A DNA stretch of 64,000 bases from Achromobacter sp. UMC46 (GCF_014170335.1 NZ_LZZS01000004.1:1-64000), one strand, 5' to 3'; positions 1 to 8,376 are shown, counted from the first letter of the stretch. Program-made: numbers and translations. Notes: generated by a model from the letters alone, not told the origin.

Positions 1-885
1 GGGCGGGGGAGGCGGCGGGGGAGCCACATCGATGATCCAAGGCTGCAAGGGCGGCGCGCCGCCGCCCAGCGACGGGCGCGCAGTGGAGAGCGTCAGCTTG
101 ACGTTCTTCCAGTCTTCGCCCGTATTCTGGCTGATGACGCCGAAGTAGCCCAAGTCCACCGTACGGTCCGCCGGACGCAGACGCGCGTCATAGGCCGGCG
201 TCCAGCGGGCGCCGCCCACGGCGTACGACACGGCCAGGTCCACCTTGCCCGCGCGGGCAAGATTCACGCGCAGGGTGACGGTCTTGCTGCGGCGGCTCAA
301 CTGCCCCTGTAAAACGTCCAACTGGGCTTGCAATGCGCCCATGTCGCGTTCCAGCACGGCTTTGCGTTCGGCGACCTGGCGCAGGCTGGCCAGTGTCTTG
401 CCCAGGCTGTCGGCGCTGAGCGCCTGGATCGCCTTGAGTTCGTCCAAGGTCAGGCGAGCGCCTTCTTTCGCGGGTTCGGTCGCGCCGCGCTGCATCATCA
501 GGACCAGCTCGCGCTGGTTGTCGAGCACGGCGGCCTCGTCGTCCAGTTCGGCCTGCTGAGCCTCAAGCTTGCGCATTTGCTCTTGCAGCGCGCGGACCCG
601 CTCGTTCGCGGTGTCGGCCTGGAAGGCATCACGCACCTTGACATCCAGCAGCGAGGCCTGGCCGGTGCTTTTGGCCGAGACTTGCAGGGAGTTCTCCTGC
701 AACGAGACCGGCAGGTTCTCAAGCACCAGTTCATGTTCGCCTGCCGCAAGTTCGCTGCTGGCGGACCGGGTCACCACGGCGCGGTCCTGATAGACGGTCA
801 CCGCGCCAATGGAGGAAGCCAGCCCGGCGGCTGCGCCCAAGCCGGGAATCGTTGCGATGGCCAGGGCCAGAAGAGTACGTCGCAC
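1..885 (-). CDS. MuiA-like DUF4140/DUF4139 protein (3' end cut by window edge)
   Basis: The 295 codons seen form the first half of a mucoidy-inhibitor-A-like protein. A short signal peptide (VRRTLLALAIATIPGLGAAA) comes first. Next is a DUF4140-type beta domain starting near IGAVTVYQDRAVVTR, then a long coiled coil (about residues 95-200, rich in LEAQQAELDDE-type heptads), and then the start of the DUF4139 domain (RWTPAYDARLR, about residue 245). The frame is open to base 1, so the C-terminus lies outside. The GTG start at 885 is chosen because AGGTGA lies at 890-895 and the signal peptide begins right there. The family is envelope-associated with no established reaction. A sigma-54-like promoter sits just upstream (914-929), which would place it with the stress-type genes further right. 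Confidence 0.85.
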   Translation of the reverse strand, partial: MRRTLLALAIATIPGLGAAAGLASSIGAVTVYQDRAVVTRSASSELAAGEHELVLENLPVSLQENSLQVSAKSTGQASLLDVKVRDAFQADTANERVRALQEQMRKLEAQQAELDDEAAVLDNQRELVLMMQRGATEPAKEGARLTLDELKAIQALSADSLGKTLASLRQVAERKAVLERDMGALQAQLDVLQGQLSRRSKTVTLRVNLARAGKVDLAVSYAVGGARWTPAYDARLRPADRTVDLGYFGVISQNTGEDWKNVKLTLSTARPSLGGGAPPLQPWIIDVAPPPPPPP

Positions 886-913
886 TAAGTCACCTGTAGA
901 AAGGTTGGATTCG

Positions 914-929
914 GCAAGGCTGCGGCCCG
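914..929 (-). promoter_or_regulatory. Candidate sigma-54 promoter for the MuiA-like gene
   Basis: Read on the minus strand the sequence is GGGCCGC-AGCC-TTGC: a GG dinucleotide, ten bases, then GC, with a perfect TTGC at -12. The predicted start would be about 17 bases before the GTG at 885. The -24 half is the weakest of the set in this window (GGGCCGC rather than GGGCACG), so this is the least certain member. Confidence 0.45.
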
Positions 930-1041
930 GTTCAGGGACGGATCACCGATAGCGCGACAATTTACTCTGCGTCTTCTGCCGCGGCTTTACAGAAGATGAC
1001 AAAAGCGACAGGGCAATACCGCCTGGTTCGGCGTGGGCGCC

Positions 1042-1941
1042 TCAGGGGCGTTCGGGGTGGGCCAGCCGGCGCAGCATCTCGACGGCGTTGACGGCTGCGA
1101 TCGAGCGGTCGCGGCGCCGGTACGCCATGTCCAGCAAGGCGTGCGGGGCGTCGCCTTCGATGGGTCGGTATTCGATGCCTTCGGCGCCCATGTGGCGCAT
1201 GGCCGCCGGCACGACAGAGATTCCGACGCCCGCGGCGACGAGGCTGACGATGGAGGCCATTTGCGGCGCCTCCTGAATCACGCGCGGGGTAAAGCCCGCC
1301 CGCTGGCAGGCGGACTGGATGGCGTCATACAAGCCGGCGCCGATGGGGCGCGGATACAGCACGAAGTCTTCGTCGGCCAGCGCCGCGACCGGCACGCTGG
1401 GAAGGTGGCTCAAGGGATGGTCGGGGGGCAACGCGACCAGCATGGGTTCGTCCAGCACGCGCTCGGATTCGAATTCTGCGTCCAGCAGGTAGGGCGGCCT
1501 TACGAATGCCACGTCGACCTCGCCCAGCCGCAAGCCACGCAGCAGCGATAGGGTGTTGCCTTCCGTGAGCGTGACGCGAACGTCGGGATAGCGGTCGCGG
1601 AAGGCCCGGATGGCGCGCGGCAAATAGGGGTGGAACACGGCCGAGGCCGTGAAACCGACGGTGACCGCGCCGCGCTCGCCACGGCCCAGGCGGCGGGCGG
1701 TGTCGATCGCCCGGTCTGCGCTGGCCAGGATGGCACGGGCGTCCTCCAGGAACTGCGCGCCGGCCTCGGTCATTTCGATCCCGCGCGGCAGCCTCAGGAA
1801 CAGCGGGGTGCCGATTTCGCGCTCCAGCTGCTGGATCTGCTGGCTGAGCGGCGGCTGCCCGATCCCCAACCGCGCGGCGGCGCGGGTGAAGTGCAGTTCT
1901 TCGGCGACGGCAGTGAAGTAGCGCAGGTGGCGCAGTTCCAT
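1042..1941 (-). CDS. LysR-family transcriptional regulator, divergent from an MFS exporter
   Basis: This 299-residue protein has full LysR length. The N-terminal winged helix-turn-helix (residues 1-60; MELRHLRYFTAVAEELHFTR, then ARLGIGQPPLSQQIQQLE) is followed by a substrate-binding domain (about 90-295) of the CbnR/CatR type. It is transcribed away from the MFS gene that starts at 2048. This is the layout of the E. coli ynfL/ynfM pair, and a LysR box lies between the two. The likely role is to control itself and the exporter in response to an unknown small ligand. The ligand cannot be read from sequence. Confidence 0.92.
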   Translation of the reverse strand: MELRHLRYFTAVAEELHFTRAAARLGIGQPPLSQQIQQLEREIGTPLFLRLPRGIEMTEAGAQFLEDARAILASADRAIDTARRLGRGERGAVTVGFTASAVFHPYLPRAIRAFRDRYPDVRVTLTEGNTLSLLRGLRLGEVDVAFVRPPYLLDAEFESERVLDEPMLVALPPDHPLSHLPSVPVAALADEDFVLYPRPIGAGLYDAIQSACQRAGFTPRVIQEAPQMASIVSLVAAGVGISVVPAAMRHMGAEGIEYRPIEGDAPHALLDMAYRRRDRSIAAVNAVEMLRRLAHPERP

Positions 1942-1969
1942 TGCTTTAGAATATAAGGTGTGCGAGTTT

Positions 1970-1986
1970 CATATATTGGACATATG
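1970..1986. promoter_or_regulatory. LysR-type operator (T-N11-A box)
   Basis: CATAT-ATTGGAC-ATATG is a perfect 5-7-5 inverted repeat containing the LysR consensus T-N11-A. It lies 29 bases from the regulator start (1941) and 62 bases from the exporter ATG (2048), the position expected of a shared divergent operator. Confidence 0.7.
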
Positions 1987-2047
1987 CAGGGGAAAAGTCT
2001 ACTTTGATGGGGCGGGCTGCAAGCCCGATGCCATTCCGAGAATCCTG

Positions 2048-3325
2048 ATGTCTACCCCCTCCGCCAGTCCTTCCGCCCCGGCCCCGACCGCATACCTTGC
2101 ACGGGGCACGCCCGGACTGCGCCGCGCCCAATGGGCCTTGTTCGCCGCCGGATTTTCCACTTTTTCCCTGCTGTATTGCGTGCAGCCGCTGATGCCGATG
2201 TTCACCCAGGCGTTCGGCGTGTCGCCTGCGCAGAGCAGTCTGGTGCTGTCGCTGTGCACCGGCTTGCTGGCCGTGGCCATCTTTTTGGTCGGCCTGTTTT
2301 CTCAGGCGCTGCCGCGCAAGCGCGTGATGGCGTTGTCGCTATTCGCGTCGGCCGTGCTGGGCACGATCGCGGCCGTGGCGCCGGACTGGCACAGCCTGCT
2401 GGCGCTGCGCGCGCTGCAGGGCGTGGCGATGGGCGGCGTGCCGGCGGTGGCGATGGCCTATCTTGCCGAAGAGGTCGAGCCGGACACGCTGGGCTTCGTC
2501 ATGGGCCTGTACATCAGCGGCAGCGCCTTCGGCGGGCTGTCGGGCCGCGTCATCACCGGGCTGGTGTCCGACCACTTCGGATGGCGGGCGGCGATGGGGA
2601 CGCTGGGCTTGCTGGGGATCGTGGCGGCCGTGCTGTTCGTCTGGCTGCTGCCGGCCTCGCGCCGTTTCACGCCGCAACGTGGCCGGGGCTGGGCCGGCGT
2701 GGCGGCCGACGTGCGCGCCGGCGTCGGCGCGCACCTGAAGAACGGCCCGCTATGCGCGCTGTTCGCGATGGGCGGATTGTTGATGGGCGCGTTCGTCACG
2801 CTCTACAACTACGTGGGCTTTCGCCTGTTGCTGCCGCCGTTTTCGCTTAGCCAGACTTTCATCGGCTTCATCTTCGTCGTCTACCTGGTCGGCATCTTCG
2901 CGTCGACGTTTTTCGGCCGGCTTGCCGACCGCCACGGGCGCGGTGCGATGCTGTGCGCGGCCACGGGGCTGGCGCTGGCCGGATTGCTGCTGACGCTGTC
3001 GAATTCACTGCCCGTGCTGATCGCCGGGATCATCTTGTTCACTTTCGGCTTTTTCGCGGCGCACGCGGTGGCAAGCGGCTGGGTCGGGCAAATGGCGCGC
3101 GGCTACAAGGCGTTGGCCGCATCGCTCTACCTCCTGGTCTATTACGTGGGGTCGAGCGTGCTGGGTTCGTGGGGCGGCCATTTCTGGGCTTCCAGCCAAT
3201 GGCCCGGCGTGGCGGCCATGGCGGGCGGCCTGTTGACCCTGGCGCTTGTGATCAGCGCGGGGCTGGCATGGCGCACGAGTAGCGCAGTCAAGCGGGGATC
3301 GGACATTATCGCGGAATCCCCTTGA
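2048..3325 (+). CDS. MFS transporter, YnfM-like
   Basis: This is a 425-residue protein with about twelve hydrophobic segments. The MFS loop signature is present after TM4 (LYISGSAFGGLSGRVITGLV), and a second-half motif A reads GRLADRHGRG. It resembles the YnfM branch of drug/aromatic-compound exporters in the inner membrane. An upstream in-frame GTG at 1958 would add 30 polar residues and would run through the operator. The ATG at 2048 (MSTPSASPSAPAP) is therefore preferred, although its ribosome-binding site is poor. Divergent from its presumed LysR regulator. The substrate is unknown. Confidence 0.88.
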   Translation: MSTPSASPSAPAPTAYLARGTPGLRRAQWALFAAGFSTFSLLYCVQPLMPMFTQAFGVSPAQSSLVLSLCTGLLAVAIFLVGLFSQALPRKRVMALSLFASAVLGTIAAVAPDWHSLLALRALQGVAMGGVPAVAMAYLAEEVEPDTLGFVMGLYISGSAFGGLSGRVITGLVSDHFGWRAAMGTLGLLGIVAAVLFVWLLPASRRFTPQRGRGWAGVAADVRAGVGAHLKNGPLCALFAMGGLLMGAFVTLYNYVGFRLLLPPFSLSQTFIGFIFVVYLVGIFASTFFGRLADRHGRGAMLCAATGLALAGLLLTLSNSLPVLIAGIILFTFGFFAAHAVASGWVGQMARGYKALAASLYLLVYYVGSSVLGSWGGHFWASSQWPGVAAMAGGLLTLALVISAGLAWRTSSAVKRGSDIIAESP

Positions 3326-3373
3326 TGACCGGCGTCCCTGCGCGGAACCAGGACGCGCAGGGACCGGGAAAAG

Positions 3374-3691
3374 CTAGGGCATCCCAAGTGTGTGGGGTTC
3401 AGGCGGCGTTGCGGCCGCTGCGCGCGCGGCCAGCGTGGCGTCGATGCCTTGGCTCAGCGCCGAGAGCAGCAGGTGCGGCGCAAGATCCAGCTGCGCCAGC
3501 AGCACGCTGCATCGCGACATCTTGATCAGATCGTTTTGGGAAAGGGCGGCCAACCACTGGCAGGCATGCTCCGAAATCTGCAGGCCCGCCATGGCGGGTG
3601 CGTTGCCGGTGCGCGCCAGGCGCTGCAATAGCAGCAGATACATCAGGTTGGTTTCGTGGATATCGCGCAGAAGTTCGGTGGATTTCGGCAT
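3374..3691 (-). CDS. flhD: FlhD-family transcriptional regulator, orphan copy
   Basis: This 105-residue protein has the FlhD N-terminal pattern STELLRDIHETNLMYLLLLQ (E. coli FlhD has a very similar helix). Next come LQISEHACQWLAALS and the turn helix NDLIKMSRCSVLLAQLDL. FlhD normally works as an FlhD4C2 complex to switch on flagellar class II genes. No flhC and no flagellar gene is present nearby, so this is a solitary paralogue. The start at 3691 follows AGGGA with an eight-base spacer; an in-frame upstream ATG at 3820 would add a non-FlhD tail. The C-terminal 20 residues (Ala-rich) are not conserved. It may act on other targets or modulate the main FlhDC. Confidence 0.85.
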   Translation of the reverse strand: MPKSTELLRDIHETNLMYLLLLQRLARTGNAPAMAGLQISEHACQWLAALSQNDLIKMSRCSVLLAQLDLAPHLLLSALSQGIDATLAARAAAATPPEPHTLGMP

Positions 3692-3892
3692 CGGGCATCC
3701 CTGACTTCGTTGGTTCCGCGCGTCGGCCGCGGCCGATGCGGAAGGGCGCGTGGCGTCCTCGTGGGGACGTCTATTCCAAGCCCGGGAGGGGCCTGCGTGC
3801 CGGTGGAGTCTGTCGATCATATTTAAGCGACCGGGGCGCGTCAGCTATGGATTTCCCTGTACGCGCCGTGGATGTGCGGCCTATTTATAAAA

Positions 3893-3914
3893 AGGAAGCA
3901 TTCTCATTTATAAT
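3893..3914 (+). promoter_or_regulatory. Candidate Fur-type box overlapping a TATAAT -10 element
   Basis: CATTCTCATT at 3899-3908 is identical to the core of classical Fur boxes and is followed at once by TATAAT (3909-3914). About 12 of 19 positions match the Fur consensus. The -35 region (TATAAA) is weak. Transcription would start near 3921, so an ATG at 3922 would be leaderless and the ATG at 3994 is the better start. The rest of 3692-3993 holds nothing else I recognise. Confidence 0.45.
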
Positions 3915-3993
3915 TGCCCGCATGCCAAGTGGCGCGTCGCGGAGCCTCTCTCAGCCTGCAGCCGTCCGGCGACGTTTCAACCCGAGGCCTGTG

Positions 3994-4710
3994 ATGACAT
4001 CCTCTTCCCTAGACCGCCAGACGCTCCAGCGTGAACATGCGGCGCTGCTTGCCGCATACGGACAGGCGCAATCGCATTGCAGCCAGTTGATTAGCGCGCA
4101 GGCAGCGCGGATCCAGCATCTGGAAGCCGACGCGATGCGCTTGCGCGCCGCCGTCATCCTGCGCGATACGGCGTTGGCTTGGGCGCGGGAAGACCATCGT
4201 GCCCTGGAAGGATCGATACCGGGCTTGCCCAAGCGCGTAGCGCTGGCGCGCCGGGTCACGCAGCTGATGGAACGCATCCAGAGCCTCATGCGCGAACGGC
4301 TGGCCTGGCAGGACCGGGCCAGCCAGGCGCGGGCGCGTCCCGCCGAGCGGCTGGCGGACACGGTTTGCTCCCGGCCGGCCGTGACTGCCGTCGCGCTGCG
4401 CGAGAAGTCCGTGCTATGCGTGGGCGAGGACGCCATGGCCTTGATGCTGACGCGCAAGGTCGTGGAACTGGCCGGGGGCCGGTACCTGGGCCACAGCGGC
4501 GCGGGCGATGCGGATGGCGCGACGCTTGAAGCCAGCCTGGTCGCCGCGGACCTCGTCATTTGCCAGACGGGCTGCGTGAGCCACGGGGCCTATTGGCGCG
4601 TCAGGGACCATTGCACCCGGACGGGCAAGCAATGCGTGCTGGTCGACAAGCCCGAAGCGCTGAACGCCTTGCGGCTGGACGGCGAACCGGCGTTCGAGCA
4701 GGATCGGTAG
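3994..4710 (+). CDS. DUF2325 domain protein
   Basis: A 238-residue protein. Residues 1-125 are helical and partly coiled-coil (SLDRQTLQREHAALLAAYGQ onward). Residues 135-230 form the DUF2325 domain, with SVLCVGEDAMAL, LEASLVAADLVICQTGCVSH and a closing GKQCVLVDKP. The DUF2325 fold resembles small phosphate- or nucleotide-binding Rossmann-like domains; its biochemical role is not established. The ATG at 3994 has GAGG at 3984-3987 with a six-base spacer. A Fur-like site lies in its promoter, hinting at iron control. No partner gene is evident. Confidence 0.8.
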   Translation: MTSSSLDRQTLQREHAALLAAYGQAQSHCSQLISAQAARIQHLEADAMRLRAAVILRDTALAWAREDHRALEGSIPGLPKRVALARRVTQLMERIQSLMRERLAWQDRASQARARPAERLADTVCSRPAVTAVALREKSVLCVGEDAMALMLTRKVVELAGGRYLGHSGAGDADGATLEASLVAADLVICQTGCVSHGAYWRVRDHCTRTGKQCVLVDKPEALNALRLDGEPAFEQDR

Positions 4711-4782
4711 CGTCGCGTTACCGAGCGTTTCCGCAAGGCAGCGCCGCCCCGCAATACAGTAGGCATTGGCAAAGGGGCAGAC

Positions 4783-7700
4783 ATGTTGAAGAAACAAGAT
4801 CGCGTTGCGCTCCCCTGGACGGATACCTTGGCGCGTCTGGAGGACGAACGCATCATGCTGCAGCGGATTGCCGCGGGCATGCCGCTGGCGCATGTGCTGG
4901 AGCACGTGCTGCACGCCATCGAAGCGCAATCCAGCGTGGAGTTGCGGGCGGCGATCGCCTTGATCGACGACACCGGGACGTTCCTGCTGCATGCCGCGGC
5001 CCCCAGCTTGCCGGCGGCGTTCAATGTGGCGATGCAACGCACGCCGATCGGACCGCACGTGGCGTCATGGGGCGCGGCGGCGCATGCGGGAAGCGCCGTT
5101 TATGTGGCGGATATCGCCTTGCATCCTGATTGGGAGCACTGGCGCGACCTGGCGCTGTCGCATGGCTTGCGCGCGTGCTGGTCGACGCCGATCAAGGCGC
5201 CTGATGGACGCTTGCTGGGTGTGTTCTCGAACTACTACAGCATCGCGCGTTCGCCGTCCGCCGACGATATCGACGCCATCGCGCTGGTGACGCGCAGCGC
5301 CGCCCTGGCGATCGAACGGCACCTGACCGACACCGCGCTGCGCGATAGCGGCGAGCGGTGGCGCGCCATGTTCGAAGGGATGCAGGAGGCCTTCTTTTTA
5401 AGCGAGGCGCTGCGGGACGGGGATGGCCGCATCGTGGACTTCCGCTTTCTGGAGGTGAATCCGGCCTTTGAACGCCAGAGCGGCATGCGGGAAGGCGACA
5501 CGCTGGGCCATACGCTGCGCGAAATGATTCCCGGGGTGCCCAGCCAGATCATGGACGCGTTCGCCCAGGTGGTGGAAACGGGCGAACCGACGCAATTCGA
5601 GTTTGCCGTGCCGGCGCCCAACGAAGCCTGGTACGAGGCCCGCGCGCGCAAAGACGGCACCGACCGCATGATGGCGCTGTTCCTGGACGTCACGGCGCGC
5701 AAGGCGGCCGAAACCGAATTATGGGAAGGGCAGCACCGCAAGAACTTCCTGCTGTCGCTAGGCGACCGCATGCGGGAACTGCACCTTCAGTCCGAAATCG
5801 AACAGGCCGCTTGCGAGGCGTTGGGCCAGCACCTGGCCCTTGGCCATGTCGCGGTTGTGGACGGAGCCGGCGACGAGGACGCGGTGAGAGCGCCGTCGAC
5901 CAGTTGGTGGTCCGAAGGCGGCCGGGCGACACGGGAGCCGCTCGCGCCGGAGCCGTTGGGCGAAGAATTCAAAGACGCGCTGCGCAAGGGCCGCACCGCG
6001 TACCTGCAGCCGCTGGTGGCGGACCAGGTCGGCGAAGTCCGGCCGTCCGCGATCGTGGTGCCGATGCGTCGATGGGGACGGCACGGCGCGTTGCTGGTGC
6101 GGCCGCAGGCCACCAGTCGCCTGCGGGGCAGCGATATCGCCTTTATCGAAGAGGTGGCGGAGCGCATGTGCGACGCCGTCGAGCGGTCGCAGTACGCGCG
6201 CACGCTCGAGCAGCGCGTCGAGGACGCGATCGCCGAGCGCGACCGCATCTGGCGCCTGTCTCCGGAACTGCTTGCCGTTGTCGACGCGCACGAGCGCTTC
6301 GTCAGCGTCAATCCCGCGGTGCGGCCGATCCTGGGCTGGAGCCCTGAACAGTTCTTGTCCATGGCGCTGACCGAACTGGTGCACCCGGACGACCAGGCGG
6401 CCACGCGCGCCGCCATGGCGCAAGCATCGCTGGCGGATCCGGCCCAGGCGGTGCGGCATATGGAGAACCGCCTGCTGGGGCGCGACGGCGTATACCGCTG
6501 GATCACCTGGAGCATGTCATGGTCGCAAGACAGCCTGTACATGACGGGCCGTGACGATACCGATTTGAAGGCGCAGGCCGAAATGCTCCGGGACACCGAG
6601 CAGGCGCTGCGGCAGTCGCAGAAAATGGAGGCGGTGGGGCGGCTGACCGGCGGCATTGCGCACGACTTCAACAATATGCTTCAGGGCATCACGGGCGCCT
6701 TGTACCTGATCAAGCGCAAGCTCGGCGCCCGCACGCCCGAGCAGGCGGAACGCTTCATCAACGTCGCCATGGATTCGGCCAACCGCGCCGCGCACCTGAC
6801 GCAACGGCTGCTGACCTTTTCGCGGCGCCAGCCCATTGACCCCAAACCGTTCAGCGTGGCATCCACGCTGCAATCGATGGCCGACCTGTTCCATCGCTAT
6901 ACCGGCGAACGCGTCCACCTGGCCTCCGACCTGGAGCCTGAGTTGTGGACCGTGCGATGCGACAGGAACCAGTTCGAAAACGCCATGCTGAATCTGGTGA
7001 TCAATGCCTGCGACGCGATGCCCAATGGAGGCGTGTTGACCATCGCGGCGCAGAACCAGTCGATGGATCCCACGCGATTGCGCCAGTTTCCGGGATTGAG
7101 TCCGGGAGATTTCGTGGAAGTGTCAGTCGCGGACGTGGGCTGCGGCATGCCGCCCGACGTGTTGGCCCACGCCTTCGATCCGTTCTTCACCACCAAGCCG
7201 CTGGGCGAAGGCACCGGCCTGGGGCTGTCGATGATCTATGGCTTTGCCAAGCAGGCAGGCGGCGTGGCCACCCTGGAAAGCGCGGTGGGCAAGGGCACGA
7301 CGGTCCGGCTGCTCTTGCCCCGGTACGACGGCGCGCCGGACACGGCCGCGCGGCAGGAGTCCGCCGCGCAGCAGGTGCCGGGCGTCGGGCGGCCGTCCGT
7401 CGTGGTGTTAGTGGAAGATGACGCCAACGTGCGCGACATGGTGCGCGAATGCCTGATCGAACTTGGCTTGCAGGTGTTGACCGCAGCGGATGGCGAGGCG
7501 GGATTGGAGTTGGTCCTGGGCACCGCCGGTATTGATCTGCTGGTGACGGACGTGGGCTTGCCCGCCTTGAACGGGCGCCAGTTGGCGGATGCCGCGCGGG
7601 CGGCGCATCCTGGGCTGAAGGTGTTGATGATGACCGGCTATGCCGAAAGCGCCGCGCATGACCGGGGATTCCTGGAGCACGGGATGGAGTTGATCGTGAA

Positions 7701-7785
7701 ACCGTTCTCGCTGGATGCGCTGGGCGAACGCGTGCAGTGCATGTTGGACGAGCCCCGGGGTGCGGGACTTGACGACGGCGGCTAG
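4783..7785 (+). CDS. Hybrid sensor histidine kinase/response regulator (GAF-PAS-GAF-PAS-HisKA-HATPase-REC)
   Basis: This 1000-residue cytosolic kinase has no membrane segment. Domains in order: GAF (about 20-185), PAS (190-305), GAF (315-470), PAS (480-600), HisKA with H627 in GGIAHDFNN, HATPase (about 725-845; N box NLVINACDAM, GEGTGLGLSM G box) and a C-terminal receiver with phospho-acceptor D923 in LLVTDVGLP. The kinase type (AVGRLTGGIAHDFNN) is that of the soluble hybrid family. It has its own ribosome-binding site (AAGGGGC). It lies 3.4 kb before the receiver-bearing sigma-54 activator at 11203, for which no other kinase is linked. A phosphorelay between them is possible but unproven. 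Confidence 0.93.
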   Translation: MLKKQDRVALPWTDTLARLEDERIMLQRIAAGMPLAHVLEHVLHAIEAQSSVELRAAIALIDDTGTFLLHAAAPSLPAAFNVAMQRTPIGPHVASWGAAAHAGSAVYVADIALHPDWEHWRDLALSHGLRACWSTPIKAPDGRLLGVFSNYYSIARSPSADDIDAIALVTRSAALAIERHLTDTALRDSGERWRAMFEGMQEAFFLSEALRDGDGRIVDFRFLEVNPAFERQSGMREGDTLGHTLREMIPGVPSQIMDAFAQVVETGEPTQFEFAVPAPNEAWYEARARKDGTDRMMALFLDVTARKAAETELWEGQHRKNFLLSLGDRMRELHLQSEIEQAACEALGQHLALGHVAVVDGAGDEDAVRAPSTSWWSEGGRATREPLAPEPLGEEFKDALRKGRTAYLQPLVADQVGEVRPSAIVVPMRRWGRHGALLVRPQATSRLRGSDIAFIEEVAERMCDAVERSQYARTLEQRVEDAIAERDRIWRLSPELLAVVDAHERFVSVNPAVRPILGWSPEQFLSMALTELVHPDDQAATRAAMAQASLADPAQAVRHMENRLLGRDGVYRWITWSMSWSQDSLYMTGRDDTDLKAQAEMLRDTEQALRQSQKMEAVGRLTGGIAHDFNNMLQGITGALYLIKRKLGARTPEQAERFINVAMDSANRAAHLTQRLLTFSRRQPIDPKPFSVASTLQSMADLFHRYTGERVHLASDLEPELWTVRCDRNQFENAMLNLVINACDAMPNGGVLTIAAQNQSMDPTRLRQFPGLSPGDFVEVSVADVGCGMPPDVLAHAFDPFFTTKPLGEGTGLGLSMIYGFAKQAGGVATLESAVGKGTTVRLLLPRYDGAPDTAARQESAAQQVPGVGRPSVVVLVEDDANVRDMVRECLIELGLQVLTAADGEAGLELVLGTAGIDLLVTDVGLPALNGRQLADAARAAHPGLKVLMMTGYAESAAHDRGFLEHGMELIVKPFSLDALGERVQCMLDEPRGAGLDDGG

Positions 7786-7830
7786 GCGGCGCCGGTCCAG
7801 CGGGATGCCAGTGTTGCAAAGGCAGGTAAA

Positions 7831-7863
7831 AACTACCCGTCCGGACGCGCTAGGCGGGTAGTT
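7831..7863. repeat. Perfect inverted repeat, AACTACCCG-N15-CGGGTAGTT
   Basis: A nine-base perfect stem with a 15-base loop follows the kinase gene. On the plus strand it lacks a T run, but read on the minus strand it is followed by TTTTT. It may be a terminator for the kinase transcript or a protein-binding site before the downstream promoter at 7901. Confidence 0.5.
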
Positions 7864-7900
7864 GGGGGGGCTGGCGGTCGGAAGGCCGCCGTGTCGGGAC

Positions 7901-7915
7901 GGGAACGGGGCTTGC
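7901..7915 (+). promoter_or_regulatory. Sigma-54 promoter for the secreted protein gene at 7952
   Basis: GGGAACG-GGGC-TTGC has the GG-N10-GC spacing and a consensus -12. Transcription would start near 7927, leaving a 25-base leader that contains the AAGGAG site at 7939-7944. Confidence 0.7.
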
Positions 7916-7951
7916 GTACAGGTCCATGCATCCCAACCAAGGAGCCTGACT

Positions 7952-8308
7952 ATGAAAACCCGTGCCATGACTTGCGCTTTTGCACTGCTGGCTGGCCTGA
8001 CGTCCGCCGGTGCGGCGCTGGCCCAATCGGCCAACCCGACCACGCCGTCTTCCACGCCGAACGACGCCTCCGCGGCCCAGCCGAACCGTCCGTTGCCGGC
8101 GGGGCAGATGGCGCCCGCGCCTAACGCGACGCCCTCTACGGGCACCACCGCGCCCGCGATGCAACACAGCGGCACCATGTCGTCGGGCAAGAAGCACTCC
8201 GATGAAACGCCGAAACGTCCGCGGGAAGCCAATGACAACGTGCCGCGCACGCCCGCCGCCGGCGCTGCGCCGCCTCCGGGGTATCCGAATTCGGGCGGTT
8301 CCAAGTAA
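7952..8308 (+). CDS. Small secreted Pro/Ala/Thr-rich protein
   Basis: A 118-residue protein with a clear Sec signal peptide (MKTRAMTCAFALLAGLTSAG, cut near ALAQ). A low-complexity, disordered mature part rich in Pro, Ala, Thr, Ser and Asn follows; it includes HSGTMSSGKKHSDETPKRP and ends in PPPGYPNSGGSK. No domain is recognised. The ATG is fixed by AAGGAG at 7939-7944. It has its own sigma-54 promoter and sits between the hybrid kinase and rpoN2, so it is likely part of the same response. It resembles other small disordered proteins under similar promoters in this window (13126, 24290, 35253). Confidence 0.8.
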   Translation: MKTRAMTCAFALLAGLTSAGAALAQSANPTTPSSTPNDASAAQPNRPLPAGQMAPAPNATPSTGTTAPAMQHSGTMSSGKKHSDETPKRPREANDNVPRTPAAGAAPPPGYPNSGGSK

Positions 8309-8328
8309 TCGCCAGACCGGCGGCAACG

Positions 8329-8357
8329 AAGAAGGCTTCCCCAGGGAAGCCTTCTTT
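8329..8357. terminator. Bidirectional hairpin terminator between convergent genes
   Basis: AAGAAGGCTTCCC and GGGAAGCCTTCTT form a 13-base perfect stem with a tiny loop, followed by TTT. It separates the secreted protein gene (ends 8308) from the converging rpoN2 (ends 8377) and could serve both. Confidence 0.85.
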
Positions 8358-8376
8358 GCATGCGGGGCAGGTCGTC

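Noticed and set aside
1958..2047. Longer MFS transporter start at GTG 1958
   Set aside because: It would run through the LysR box and adds 30 residues unlike any transporter N-terminus.
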